Notes under the pieces: model-generated
Database searches by the model: none
Told to the model about the DNA's origin: nothing
Seen by the model: the letters and a program-made list of their open reading frames with translations, nothing else
Shown here: positions 14,920 to 22,035 of the stretch, in pieces
Layout: the number at the start of each line of letters is the position of its first letter
Position numbering within the stretch: position 1 is the stretch's first letter
Origin: GCA-003244245 sp036501085
Lineage (GTDB): Bacteria; Actinomycetota; Actinomycetes; Mycobacteriales; Pseudonocardiaceae
Assembly (NCBI GenBank): GCA_036501085.1
Contig: DASYAZ010000040.1
Coordinates: 1 to 22,040, forward strand
DNA: 22,040 nt
Direction: 5' to 3'
Translations under genes and position numbers: made by a program

Positions 14920-15597
14920 ATGCCGTTATTCGGACGCGATAAATCCCGCATGGTAACCGCTGAGGAAGCGCTGCCCGGGCGAGACACCTCGACTCCGGTA
15001 GCCGAACATCACGCGGTGAATGGTCACCGTATAGCTCCCCCGTTCTCCGACGGACTGCACACCGCGGTATTCGGCATGGGATGTTTCTGGGGTGCCGAAC
15101 GGATCTTCTGGCGCACTCCCGGGGTGTACTCCACCGCAGCCGGCTACGCCGGCGGCTACACCCCTAACCCCAGCTATGAAGAAGTCTGCTCCGGGCAGAC
15201 CGGGCACACCGAGGTAGTGCTGGTCGTCTTCGATCCGGCGCAGATCACTTATGCCGAGCTGCTGCGGATTTTCTGGGAAGGTCACGACCCGACCCAGGGC
15301 ATGCGGCAAGGCAACGATCGAGGCTCCCAATACAGGTCGGCGATCTACACCACGAACGCGGAACAGGCGAGCGAGGCGGAGGCGAGCCGATCGACCTACC
15401 AGCAGGCGCTCACCGCCGCCGGACGCGGCCAGATCACCACCGAGATCGCCCCACTGCGCGATTTCTACTACGCCGAGGATTACCACCAGCAGTACCTGTC
15501 AGATGCCAAGAACCCGAATGGTTATTGCGGCATTGGGGGCACGGGCGTGGTTTGTCCTGTCGGCGCGGGTTTGGCGACGGAGTCTGAGCCGAGTTGA
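14920..15597 (+). CDS. msrA: Peptide-methionine (S)-S-oxide reductase MsrA
   Basis: This 225-residue enzyme repairs S-sulfoxides of methionine. Nucleophile Cys55 lies in GMGCFWGAE. Family blocks GYAGGYTPNPSYEEVCSG, TGHTEVVLVVFDP, GHDPTQGMRQGNDRGSQYRS and DYHQQYLSDAKNPNGYCG follow. Cys203 and Cys212 near the C-terminus are the resolving cysteines. It has a 40-residue N-terminal extension, as is common in actinomycetes, and is full length. The 3' end (15481-15555) is duplicated at 16973-17044 beyond two toxin-antitoxin modules. The short tail after VVCP may be the product of that recombination. Confidence 0.95.
   Translation: MPLFGRDKSRMVTAEEALPGRDTSTPVAEHHAVNGHRIAPPFSDGLHTAVFGMGCFWGAERIFWRTPGVYSTAAGYAGGYTPNPSYEEVCSGQTGHTEVVLVVFDPAQITYAELLRIFWEGHDPTQGMRQGNDRGSQYRSAIYTTNAEQASEAEASRSTYQQALTAAGRGQITTEIAPLRDFYYAEDYHQQYLSDAKNPNGYCGIGGTGVVCPVGAGLATESEPS
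15481..15555 (+). repeat. Direct repeat, left copy (3' end of msrA)
   Basis: 75 nt encoding the conserved C-terminal block of MsrA. It is repeated in the same orientation at 16973-17044, with 56 of 72 aligned bases identical and all differences synonymous, apart from one missing codon. It is the left boundary of the toxin-antitoxin block. Confidence 0.8.
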
Positions 15598-15657
15598 GCC
15601 GCTCGGGCGCGGCGTGGCGTCGCAGGACGGACCGCGTGGATCTATAGCGTTGACGGT

Positions 15658-15978
15658 ATGGCGTGGGGTACCGTCGAGCTGGAACCGGAGGTCCGGCATT
15701 GGCTAGAGGGGCTGCCGACGCAACAATTCGCGACGGTCGCGTTCTACGTAGACCTGCTTGCCGATCAGGGGCCGCTCCTCGGCGAGCCATACACGAGGCA
15801 GCTAGATGGCAAGCTGCGGGAGTTGCGGTTCCACCTGCAACGTAGTGCGGTGCGGTTTACATACTGGATCGCGCCAGGTCGACGGATCGTGCTGTTGACG
15901 ATGTTCCGGAAAAGCCGGATGCGCGAGGAGCGTGAGATTGATCGAGCCCGTCGGGCAAAGAGGGCTTCGACGGTGTGA
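15658..15978 (+). CDS. Type II toxin, RelE/HigB-like (phage Gp49 family)
   Basis: This 106-residue protein shows the Gp49/HigB layout: a helical N-terminus with FYVDLLADQG, then GKLRELRFHLQRSAVRFTYW, IAPGRRIVLLTMFRK and a basic C-terminal helix with EEREIDRARRAK. RelE-like toxins of this type are mRNA-cleaving at the ribosome. The expected basic residues around LREL, VRFTYW and FRKS are there. It is followed 36 bp later by an XRE antitoxin, in the toxin-first order of higBA-type modules. TATAGCGTTGACGGT precedes the ATG with no clear ribosome binding site, so it may be leaderless. Its codon usage is less G/C-biased than its neighbours. Confidence 0.88.
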   Translation: MAWGTVELEPEVRHWLEGLPTQQFATVAFYVDLLADQGPLLGEPYTRQLDGKLRELRFHLQRSAVRFTYWIAPGRRIVLLTMFRKSRMREEREIDRARRAKRASTV

Positions 15979-16014
15979 GGTCGAGGCACATACCGTGGAC
16001 GAGGAGGTCGGCTG

Positions 16015-16338
16015 ATGGCGCAGCGCAGTGACTGGCAGGAGCTTCGGCTGCGGCGGATGGCAGAACCGGGCGCTCAGGAGGCCTACGACGCAGCCAGGCT
16101 CGCTTTCGCGCTCGGCCGCCAGGTGCGAGAGCTCCGGGAACAGCGCGGCTGGTCGCAGACCAGGTTGGCTAGGGCCGCCGCGATGACGCAGCCTGCGGTA
16201 GCGCGGTTCGAGGCTGGAGGGACCGTTCCGACTTTGCCAGTACTGGAACGACTCGCCCACGCCCTCGGAGCCGAACTAGTCGTTCAGCTGGCCGCTCCAT
16301 CCTCGGTGCGTGCATTGTCACACTCGACTGAGAGCTGA
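16015..16338 (+). CDS. XRE-family antitoxin (HigA-like)
   Basis: This 107-residue protein has a central HTH: QRGWSQTRLARAAAMTQPAV and ARFEAGG, then VPTLPVLERLAHALGAELVV. Position and layout match HigA-type antitoxins that bind the toxin and repress the operon. ATG 16015 follows the strong site GAGGAGGTCGGCTG. It is paired with the toxin at 15658. The N-terminal helix before the HTH may contact the toxin. It ends 75 bp before the second module. Confidence 0.88.
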   Translation: MAQRSDWQELRLRRMAEPGAQEAYDAARLAFALGRQVRELREQRGWSQTRLARAAAMTQPAVARFEAGGTVPTLPVLERLAHALGAELVVQLAAPSSVRALSHSTES

Positions 16339-16396
16339 GCTGTCGTATGTACCTGCCCAACGCGTGGGTGGGTGCCCACTCCAAGGCTTGCCGTGG

Positions 16397-16406
16397 ATTG
16401 TACAAT
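16397..16406. promoter_or_regulatory. ATTGTACAAT palindrome, promoter/operator of the second TA module
   Basis: This perfect 10-bp palindrome has the core TGTACA that YefM-type antitoxins bind in E. coli. It also includes TACAAT, a -10-like hexamer at 16401-16406, just 7 bp before the antitoxin ATG. Transcription would then start about at the start codon, giving a leaderless mRNA and autorepression by the antitoxin on its own -10 box. Confidence 0.55.
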
Positions 16407-16413
16407 TTGGGTT

Positions 16414-16665
16414 ATGAGTGAGCTGCCGATCAGTGAGGCGCGGGATCATCTCGGTGAGATCGTGTCCAAGGCCGAGCACGCCCAGGAACGAACAGTGCTG
16501 ACTCGCCACGGCAAGGCTGTCGCTGCAGTGATCTCCATTGACGATCTGCGGGAGCTGGAGGCCGCAGAGGACGAGGCCGATCTTGCGGCAGCGCACAAGG
16601 CCCTGGCAACGCCTGAACAGCGTGTACCCCACCACGAGGTGCTTGCCGAATACGGCATCGCCTGA
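16414..16665 (+). CDS. Type II antitoxin, Phd/YefM family
   Basis: This 83-residue antitoxin has the family N-terminus MSELPISEARDHLGEIVSKA, a DNA-binding fold with TVLTRHGKAVAAVISIDD, and an acidic helical tail (ELEAAEDEADLAAAHKAL) that wraps the toxin. The ATG at 16414 follows the palindromic promoter with almost no leader; the longer open frame from 16372 lacks family residues. It ends 3 bp before the toxin gene's GTG. In family members the free antitoxin represses its operon and neutralises the RelE/YoeB toxin. Confidence 0.92.
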   Translation: MSELPISEARDHLGEIVSKAEHAQERTVLTRHGKAVAAVISIDDLRELEAAEDEADLAAAHKALATPEQRVPHHEVLAEYGIA

Positions 16666-16668
16666 GCG

Positions 16669-16935
16669 GTGAGCTACGAGATCGAGTGGACCGCTCCGGC
16701 CCTACGCGAGCTGCGAAAGCTCGACAAGCCCATTGCACGCCGTGTCCTGACTGCGATCACCAAGCTAGGCGGGGACCCTCGCCCGCCCGGAGTCCGGGCG
16801 TTGACGGGACAGCCATCGGGAACGATGCGGCTCCGCATCGGTGACTATCGCGTGGTGTACGTGGTCCAAGACGATCTTATCCTCGTCACCGTTGTCCGGA
16901 TCGCTCACCGACGCGAAGTGTACCGGGACTTGTAA
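16669..16935 (+). CDS. Type II toxin, RelE/ParE superfamily
   Basis: This 88-residue protein is the partner of the antitoxin just upstream. Family marks: YEIEWTAPALRELRKLDK, ARRVLTAITKL, RLRIGDYRVVYVV and VVRIAHRREVYR. The pattern IGDYRVVY, then a late His-Arg-Arg-Glu-Val-Tyr, fits ribosome-dependent RelE-type mRNA interferases rather than ParE. GTG start; there is a 3-bp gap after the antitoxin stop. The msrA remnant begins 37 bp after its stop. Confidence 0.93.
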   Translation: MSYEIEWTAPALRELRKLDKPIARRVLTAITKLGGDPRPPGVRALTGQPSGTMRLRIGDYRVVYVVQDDLILVTVVRIAHRREVYRDL

Positions 16936-16972
16936 CTCCCAGTCTCGCGAGTTATTGCGACAGGTGTACCAC

Positions 16973-17044
16973 TACCACCAACAGTATTTGAGCGATGCCA
17001 AGAACCCCAATGGCTACTGTGGAATCGGTGGCACGGGTGTTTGC
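16973..17044 (+). pseudogene. Orphan msrA 3'-end fragment (right copy of the direct repeat)
   Basis: The reading frame encodes YHQQYLSDAKNPNG followed by YCGIGGTGV and Cys, identical to residues 188-210 of the MsrA at 14920 except for one missing codon. The 16 nucleotide differences in 72 bases are all synonymous, including a TCA/AGC serine change. The fragment therefore descends from a functional msrA allele and is not a fresh copy. No start codon or catalytic Cys region is upstream, and the sequence after it reads into unrelated residues. It marks the right edge of the toxin-antitoxin insertion. Confidence 0.85.
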
Positions 17045-17072
17045 ATGAGTGCCCCATCGGAGAGTCCTGCGA

Positions 17073-17160
17073 TCACGCAGCAGCCAGGCCAGCCTTCGAG
17101 TTTTTGACCAGCCGGAACACCGCCACGTCGATGGCTACGCTCGTGATCTCATGGCATGAG
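17073..17160 (-). pseudogene. Possible gene-end remnant of unknown family
   Basis: On the minus strand a short open stretch reads HEITSVAIDVAVFRLVKNSK then AGLAAA and stop at 17073. Third codon positions are mostly G/C, which suggests it was once coding. No start or family could be identified. It lies between the msrA fragment and the pseudogene at 17167. It could belong to a mobile element lost in the rearrangement, but this is speculative. Confidence 0.25.
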
Positions 17161-17166
17161 CTTGGT

Positions 17167-18947
17167 TTATGAAGGTATACGCGGTGGTTCAGCCTCGGAG
17201 CTATTTGGGTTCGGTTGACCACTGATCCTGATGGGGTTTTCGATGAGGTGTGGCTCGGGCTCAAAGCCAGCTGGGGCGAACCAGGGAGCATGTGCCGGCG
17301 CGTCCGGGCACAGTGTCCATTTCCGGGCGACTCGGTCGATGCCTATCGGGTACACCGTCAGGGCACCGTCGGCGTCGATGTGCAGCCGGAGAAAATGCTT
17401 GAGGTCCTGGTGGTGCAGGGATGCGTACCCTTCGGTTCCGTGCAGGCCAAAGCAGTTGGTGGCCCAGAGGTAGCCCGACATCCCCACCATTCCTCCGACG
17501 CCACCGACCACGCCGATCAGGCCGAGGAAGGTAACCAACGACCACACACCCCGAAGCCCGAAGGCAGACGACAGCCAGGAGGCGCCGATCATGACTCCGG
17601 CCACGCCCGCGAGCTGCAGCGTGGAATGGACCATCCCGAGCAGGAAGCGGCGGATACCACTGGCGTCGTGGGCGAAACGAACCATCGCGCCCAAGGACAC
17701 GATCATGAGCAGGCTGAGGAGGAACGACGTCGGGCTCTCCCACAGGGCGAGCAGCAGGTCGCCCAGGCCGAGCGAGACGTGGCGGTCTCCCAGGTGCAGT
17801 CCCAACATGAACGTCAACAGCACCTGGACGGCGCCGAACACCGCGGCCAGGGGAAGGTTGTAGGGCGCAAGCAGCCAGATCCGCTTGCGCAGCCGTTTCG
17901 ATACCTCCGGTGAGGGATAGGTGCCGGCTCTGCGGTAGGCGCCGGCTCCTTCCACTCCTGGGAGGTCTATGCGCTCGGGGAGGTTATGGGTGGGGTGCAG
18001 GAAGGCGCCGCCGCCGCCCGAGGTGATGTGATGGCGGCAGCCATCCACTTCCTCGTAGCGGGAGTAGTAGCGCTTTCCGCTCTTGAGGTACAGCAGCAGC
18101 TGGGCACCACTGGGCTGGATGATCTCTCGTTCGAGGTACTCCACATCCCGGTCGGAATGGATCTCGGCCTGCTTCCGGCCGCTCTCGACTTCCTTAGCCA
18201 TGCACAGGATGATGCGGTCCCCGGGCTGTACCTGGTCGATGGCGACGTCAGCGAAGTACTTCAGTTGAGCTTCGTCGATGTAGGAACCGAACTGGATGTC
18301 GATTCCCCAGAGCCACCAGCCGTTCGGGAGCTTGAGCGCGAAGTAGCTGCGACGCTGGCGCGTCCTCCATCCGCCGATCCAGTGGTTGCGGCAGAAAATG
18401 CTGGTGAAGTTGACCAGCCCGTCATACCAGTCGTGGCTTCCCGGAATGGCGAAAAGCTCGGGAGCTTCGCCGGGCACGCACGGCAGTGCCGCCCGGTACG
18501 GGCCGAACATGCGGTTTTCGTACTCCTGGCGTTGGGCACCGGGTACACCTGGTCGCCGCCCATGACAAGGATCCGGCCCCGCTCGGTGGCGTGGGCCTCG
18601 CCATCCCAGCCGAGCTTGAGCTCTTCGCCGGCCAGCAGCCTGGCCACGGTGTAGGTCGAGTTCCACCCGTCGCCGAGGTCGGCCACGTAGTCCGGCCACA
18701 GGTCGGCTACCCCCGAGCGGTCCGGGACCTCCGCTGGCTCCAGCGCCTGCAACATCCGGCTGTCGGCATAGGAGCTGAAGATGCCTGACAGCAGAACCCG
18801 CACCGCGGTGTCGATGAGCTGATGGGGATCGAGCCAGCGCACCATGGGCCTGCGCGTGAACCCGAGCTCGGATGGATCGGACGGACGAGGACAGCACGGC
18901 GGAGACGTCTCGGCGGAACCCGCGGGTGTCTCGACCATGCACGACAT
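17167..18947 (-). pseudogene. Metallophosphoesterase with C-terminal membrane region, frameshifted
   Basis: Read on the minus strand from ATG 18947 (alternative 18845). The first part (LLSGIFSSYADSRMLQALEP, GWNSTYTVARLLAGEEL, VMGGDQVYPVPNA) runs into a frameshift at about 18527-18528; the next frame continues with QEYENRMFGPYRAALP and is open to 17167. A single lost C in the GCC-AGGAG context would restore it. The metal-binding motifs are eroded: GNHD reads GSHD, and the expected GDxHHY reads GKRYYS. The tail has about four membrane helices and GGGGAFLHPTHNLP, as in the large actinomycete phosphoesterases of about 600 residues. It lies 17 bp downstream of the lipid-kinase gene, in the same operon. 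A sequencing error could explain the frameshift but not the motif changes. Confidence 0.75.
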
Positions 18948-18964
18948 TCTTGCAGCAGGGCGGG

Positions 18965-19945
18965 CTAGACGCGGACCAGCAGGGCGCCACGGTCCACCCG
19001 CATCCGCAACCCCCGCACTTCACCCACCGGATCGCCGTCCAGTTGGGCCAGCTGTGGAGACTCCGCGCTGATGATGACGGTGTGACCTTGCCAGTGCTGC
19101 ACCATCCGGTGACCACGGCGGCGGCGGGTCAGCACCCGCGCGGTCACCGCCAGCCATCCGAAGATGGTCCGCGGCCCGATGGCCACGACATCCAGCAGCC
19201 CGTCGTCCACCCTGGCCGCGGGCATCAACACCAGCCCGGCGAGAAGCTTGCCGCAGTTGCCGACCACAACCGTGCGGACTTGACGGGGCGGCTCAATCCG
19301 GCCATCTACGGCGACGGTGACCGGGGCCCTCGGACCCCTCAGCGCGCGCATGCCGGAGACGAAATACGCCAGCGGGCCCAGCCGGGACTTCAACTCGTGG
19401 GGCGCGCCGGCCATGATTGCCGCATCGAAGCCCACCCCGGCCATCACCAGAAACACCTGCTCCGCGACGCGGTCATCGAGGAACACCCGACCGACGTCGA
19501 TCGCACGGTCTTTCCCGGACAACGCAATCCGAGTAGCTCGGACCGTGTCATTCAGCCCAATGGCGAGGTTGCGGGCCAGCAGGTTGCCGGTACCCGCGGG
19601 CACCAGACCCAGTGCGGTGTCCGATCCGGCGAGAACCTGCGCCACGTGGCGGACCGTGCCATCCCCGCCGCAGACGAGCACCACATCAGCACCTGCGGCC
19701 AGCGCGATTCTGGCCTGACCGCCACCCGGATCCTCGACGGTGGTCTCAAGCCACAGCGGTGGCGCCCATCCCAGCTCCGCGCACACGCTGGTGATCTGGG
19801 TCCGTAGCGTCGCAGGCTCATCGACGTTGCTCGGGTTGACCACCACTGCCGGCAACGGGCAGTCCAGCTGCGAGTACGGCGCCGTGCCAGTCTCAGCTGC
19901 ACGCATCGACGTGATCTGGGCGGGGTTGGTCCGAACCGACGTCAT
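18965..19945 (-). CDS. Diacylglycerol kinase-like lipid kinase (DagK/YegS family)
   Basis: This 326-residue protein has the catalytic motif VLVCGGDGTVRHVAQ (GGDGT at 93-97), PAGTGN at 116-121, and NPSNV near residue 37, the N-terminal nucleotide-binding strand. RLGPLAYFVSGMRAL and the DGLLDVVAIGP block complete the fold. Such enzymes phosphorylate diacylglycerol, sphingosine or related lipids, acting on the inner leaflet; the exact lipid is unknown. ATG 19945 is chosen because GGGA lies 9 nt upstream; the open frame extends to 20032 but the extra residues look unlike the family. It is upstream of the phosphoesterase pseudogene, 17 bp apart. Confidence 0.88.
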   Translation of the reverse strand: MTSVRTNPAQITSMRAAETGTAPYSQLDCPLPAVVVNPSNVDEPATLRTQITSVCAELGWAPPLWLETTVEDPGGGQARIALAAGADVVLVCGGDGTVRHVAQVLAGSDTALGLVPAGTGNLLARNLAIGLNDTVRATRIALSGKDRAIDVGRVFLDDRVAEQVFLVMAGVGFDAAIMAGAPHELKSRLGPLAYFVSGMRALRGPRAPVTVAVDGRIEPPRQVRTVVVGNCGKLLAGLVLMPAARVDDGLLDVVAIGPRTIFGWLAVTARVLTRRRRGHRMVQHWQGHTVIISAESPQLAQLDGDPVGEVRGLRMRVDRGALLVRV

Positions 19946-20219
19946 GTTCGGCATTCCCGTCCCGGCATGAACCGCAGCCGGTGTCATGGTGAGACCGAGA
20001 ACGACGCAAGCTACCGTGCGCACGGAGAGCAATCGGTCGACGCAACACTACCCTCGATCGGTTCACTACGCTAGCGGCGCCAGTCGCCTGCTCACGAAAT
20101 CCACGCGGTACCCCAGCTCGACAACGGGCAAACCTTTTTCATTCAAGGCCATTTCCAGCCGTCGGGATTTCCTGAGCGATCGCAGGCTGGGAAGCCACGA
20201 GCGTGGTTACCCCTTCCGA

Positions 20220-20714
20220 TTAGCCCACGTGGTCAAGCTCAGTGAGGGCCTCGGGGACTGGTTCAAGCTCCAGCGGCCTTATCCGCCGTGTCACTTCCTC
20301 AGCATCCAGCAGTCGATCCCCCGTAAGGTCATCGTGATAGTGCTGGCCATCGAAGGCGAGGGCGATCTCGGTGAAGGTTTCCGGCCCGGTCGGGTCATGG
20401 GAGGAAAACGGGCCGTGATGGGCAACCCAGATCACCCCAGCTGGGTCAAGGTCACCCACCGCGCTGGCCACGACCCCCATGAAGGCATCCGCCGCGGCGG
20501 CGAAATCACCGGTGATGCCCAACTCATCAGGGTTGCTGGCGATCTCCGAGAGCACCACCACCGGCGGGATCGAGGGCGCATCGATGATCAGACGGGCCAG
20601 GCACTGTGCCTGCGTGCCGAGAGGATGCTGCCAGCGAAGGACGCAACTGACCTGCTCGACCGTGCCGACCTGGTCGATTCGTACGCCACCCCGGATGACC
20701 ACCACCTCGCACAC
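20220..20714 (-). CDS. Conserved-looking hypothetical protein
   Basis: This protein of about 164 residues is not recognised by family. The start is GTG 20714 with AGGGGGCAGGG before it; GTG 20705 and 20702 are alternatives with slightly better spacing. The longer frame up to 21005 overlaps the opposite gene and looks non-coding. Features include VVVIRGGVRIDQVG, ARLIIDAPSIPPVVVLSEIA, and a VIWVAHHGPFSSHDPTGPE block, then LAFDGQHYHDD and a long charged helix at the end (PLELEPVPEALTEL). The His-Gly-x-Phe-Ser-Ser and His-Tyr-His-Asp clusters could bind metal or be structural. It has no signal peptide or membrane segment. It is divergent from the GyrB-like gene with about 84 bp between starts. 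Confidence 0.6.
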   Translation of the reverse strand: MCEVVVIRGGVRIDQVGTVEQVSCVLRWQHPLGTQAQCLARLIIDAPSIPPVVVLSEIASNPDELGITGDFAAAADAFMGVVASAVGDLDPAGVIWVAHHGPFSSHDPTGPETFTEIALAFDGQHYHDDLTGDRLLDAEEVTRRIRPLELEPVPEALTELDHVG

Positions 20715-20797
20715 CCCTGCCCCCTGGCGCCATGCAAGTGACCCTGTGTGAGGGACTTCTCGATTGTAGAGTGCGGCACAGCCAGCGACCTGGATCC

Positions 20798-21463
20798 ATG
20801 CACGGGAACCAGCCCGTCTGGGACGATCTGCAGGTGAGCGGATCGGCGCAATCGAAGGACACGACGCATCAGTGGAAACGCCCGGTGGACCTCGATCACC
20901 TCGCGCACGTCCGTCAGCGCCCAGGGGACTTTGCTCCTGGTGGCGTGCTGCATCTTGTTCTTGAAGTGGTTGCCTACGCCGCTGAGGAAGCTGCGGACCA
21001 GGCAACGGGGCGCTGCCACGTCACGTTGCACTCCGACGAGTCGATTTCGGTAGCCGACAACGGCCGAGGCACCGACACCCGATTCGACGACGAGGGGCGA
21101 GCGATCAAGAAGCCGGTCATGGCGACGAAGGACCTCAGGTTCTTCGACTTCCCGGATGCGCAGCAGCTTCCCGACGGTCATCCGCGGCGAGGCATGTCGG
21201 TCGTTGCTGCGCTCAGCGAGTGGCTCGTGCACGTCAACCGCCGCCACAACGGGTCCTGGATCCAGCGCTACGAGAACGGCGTCCCCGTTACCGGCCTCGT
21301 TCCGATCGCGGACGACGGCACCCGAGGTACGACGGTTCACTTCGTCGCGGACGAGGCACTGCGCATCGCCGGCCAGGTTTCGCCGCGTCATCTTCTGCAG
21401 CTGACTGCCATGTGGCCCCAGCTCGGCATCGACCTCGACGATGACGTGTCCGGACGTGCATGA
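20798..21463 (+). CDS. Stand-alone GyrB-type GHKL ATPase-domain protein, degenerate
   Basis: This 221-residue protein (ATG 20798; GTG 20885 is possible) resembles only the N-terminal ATPase domain of DNA gyrase B. DHLAHVRQRPG matches the KRPGMYIG region; VLHLVLEVVAYAAEEA matches the EVVDNAIDEA helix, keeping the catalytic Glu but with Tyr where Mg-binding Asn is expected; SISVADNGRGTD keeps the adenine-contacting Asp and the GRG. RRGMSVVAALSEWLVHV matches GVGVSVVNALS but without the first glycines, so the ATP lid is shortened. The transducer, TOPRIM and C-terminal domains are absent. It cannot be a normal topoisomerase. A regulatory or decoy role is inferred. The start is uncertain because no strong ribosome binding site is visible. 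Confidence 0.7.
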   Translation: MHGNQPVWDDLQVSGSAQSKDTTHQWKRPVDLDHLAHVRQRPGDFAPGGVLHLVLEVVAYAAEEAADQATGRCHVTLHSDESISVADNGRGTDTRFDDEGRAIKKPVMATKDLRFFDFPDAQQLPDGHPRRGMSVVAALSEWLVHVNRRHNGSWIQRYENGVPVTGLVPIADDGTRGTTVHFVADEALRIAGQVSPRHLLQLTAMWPQLGIDLDDDVSGRA

Positions 21464-21660
21464 CCTGGCCGGCAGGAGATCTCCAACTGAGACGGCAGGA
21501 CTACGCCAAATCGCGCTGAAGGATTCCGCGTCAAATATCGTTGAAAGTCACATCTGGCGGCGAACCTCCCGGGTTGATTGTCGCTTGAGGTGGAACGGTA
21601 GTCGGTAGGTTGCCTGCGCTCGGTCCGCCGAGTGCTGGGGATGCCGGGTGGGCAGCGGAG

Positions 21661-22035
21661 ATGATGGCGACACGCCGGGAGGTGTATGCCAGGAACTCAC
21701 CGGTCGTCTGGCGTCCTCGACGCGGGATCACCGAACAGCATGCGAGGTTTCTCGAGCGTCAGGGCAGGATCCGAATACCGTCGCGCTGCGGACCCGGCCA
21801 CGCGTTCATCATTGCCCAATGCCGCGACCGCGAGGGGTTCATCGATGATTTCGCGGTCGATGGCGAGGGTACATGGACCGGCGACGGTCGCGAGCTGTTC
21901 ACCGCGGCGTGGATCTGCTGTCCGCTCGCTGAACTGGGCGCTCGGTCGGCGCCCACTTTCCTCATGTCGCGGTGTCTACAGCAGTGCTCTGACACCGCAA
22001 ACGTAAGGAGAACCGGATGGGAAAGATCGTCATGA
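21661..22035 (+). CDS. Doubtful small open reading frame
   Basis: A frame of about 124 residues starts with MMATRREVYARNSPVVW and contains FLERQGRIRIPSRCGPG, FIDDFAVDGEGTWTGDG and ELFTAAWICCPLAEL. GC at third positions is fairly high through about 21950, which is why it is listed. The last 20-25 residues overlap the well-supported ribosome binding site and start of the next gene and probably are not translated as a real end. The start (ATG 21661, GCGGAG too close) is weak. It may be a degraded gene; no family recognised. Confidence 0.3.
   Translation: MMATRREVYARNSPVVWRPRRGITEQHARFLERQGRIRIPSRCGPGHAFIIAQCRDREGFIDDFAVDGEGTWTGDGRELFTAAWICCPLAELGARSAPTFLMSRCLQQCSDTANVRRTGWERSS

Noticed and set aside
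19946..20032. N-terminal extension of the lipid kinase with a signal-like stretch
   Set aside because: The hydrophobic segment is not typical of this cytoplasmic family and the ATG at 19945 has a better spaced ribosome binding site.
20153..20190. Inverted repeat CCAGCC/GGCTGG after the hypothetical gene
   Set aside because: Only six base pairs with a 24-nt loop and no T-tract in either direction; too weak to call a terminator.
21531..21731. Minus-strand frame ending PPDVTFNDI
   Set aside because: The Pro-rich end looks protein-like, but it overlaps the plus-strand frame at 21661, has no family match and no convincing start.
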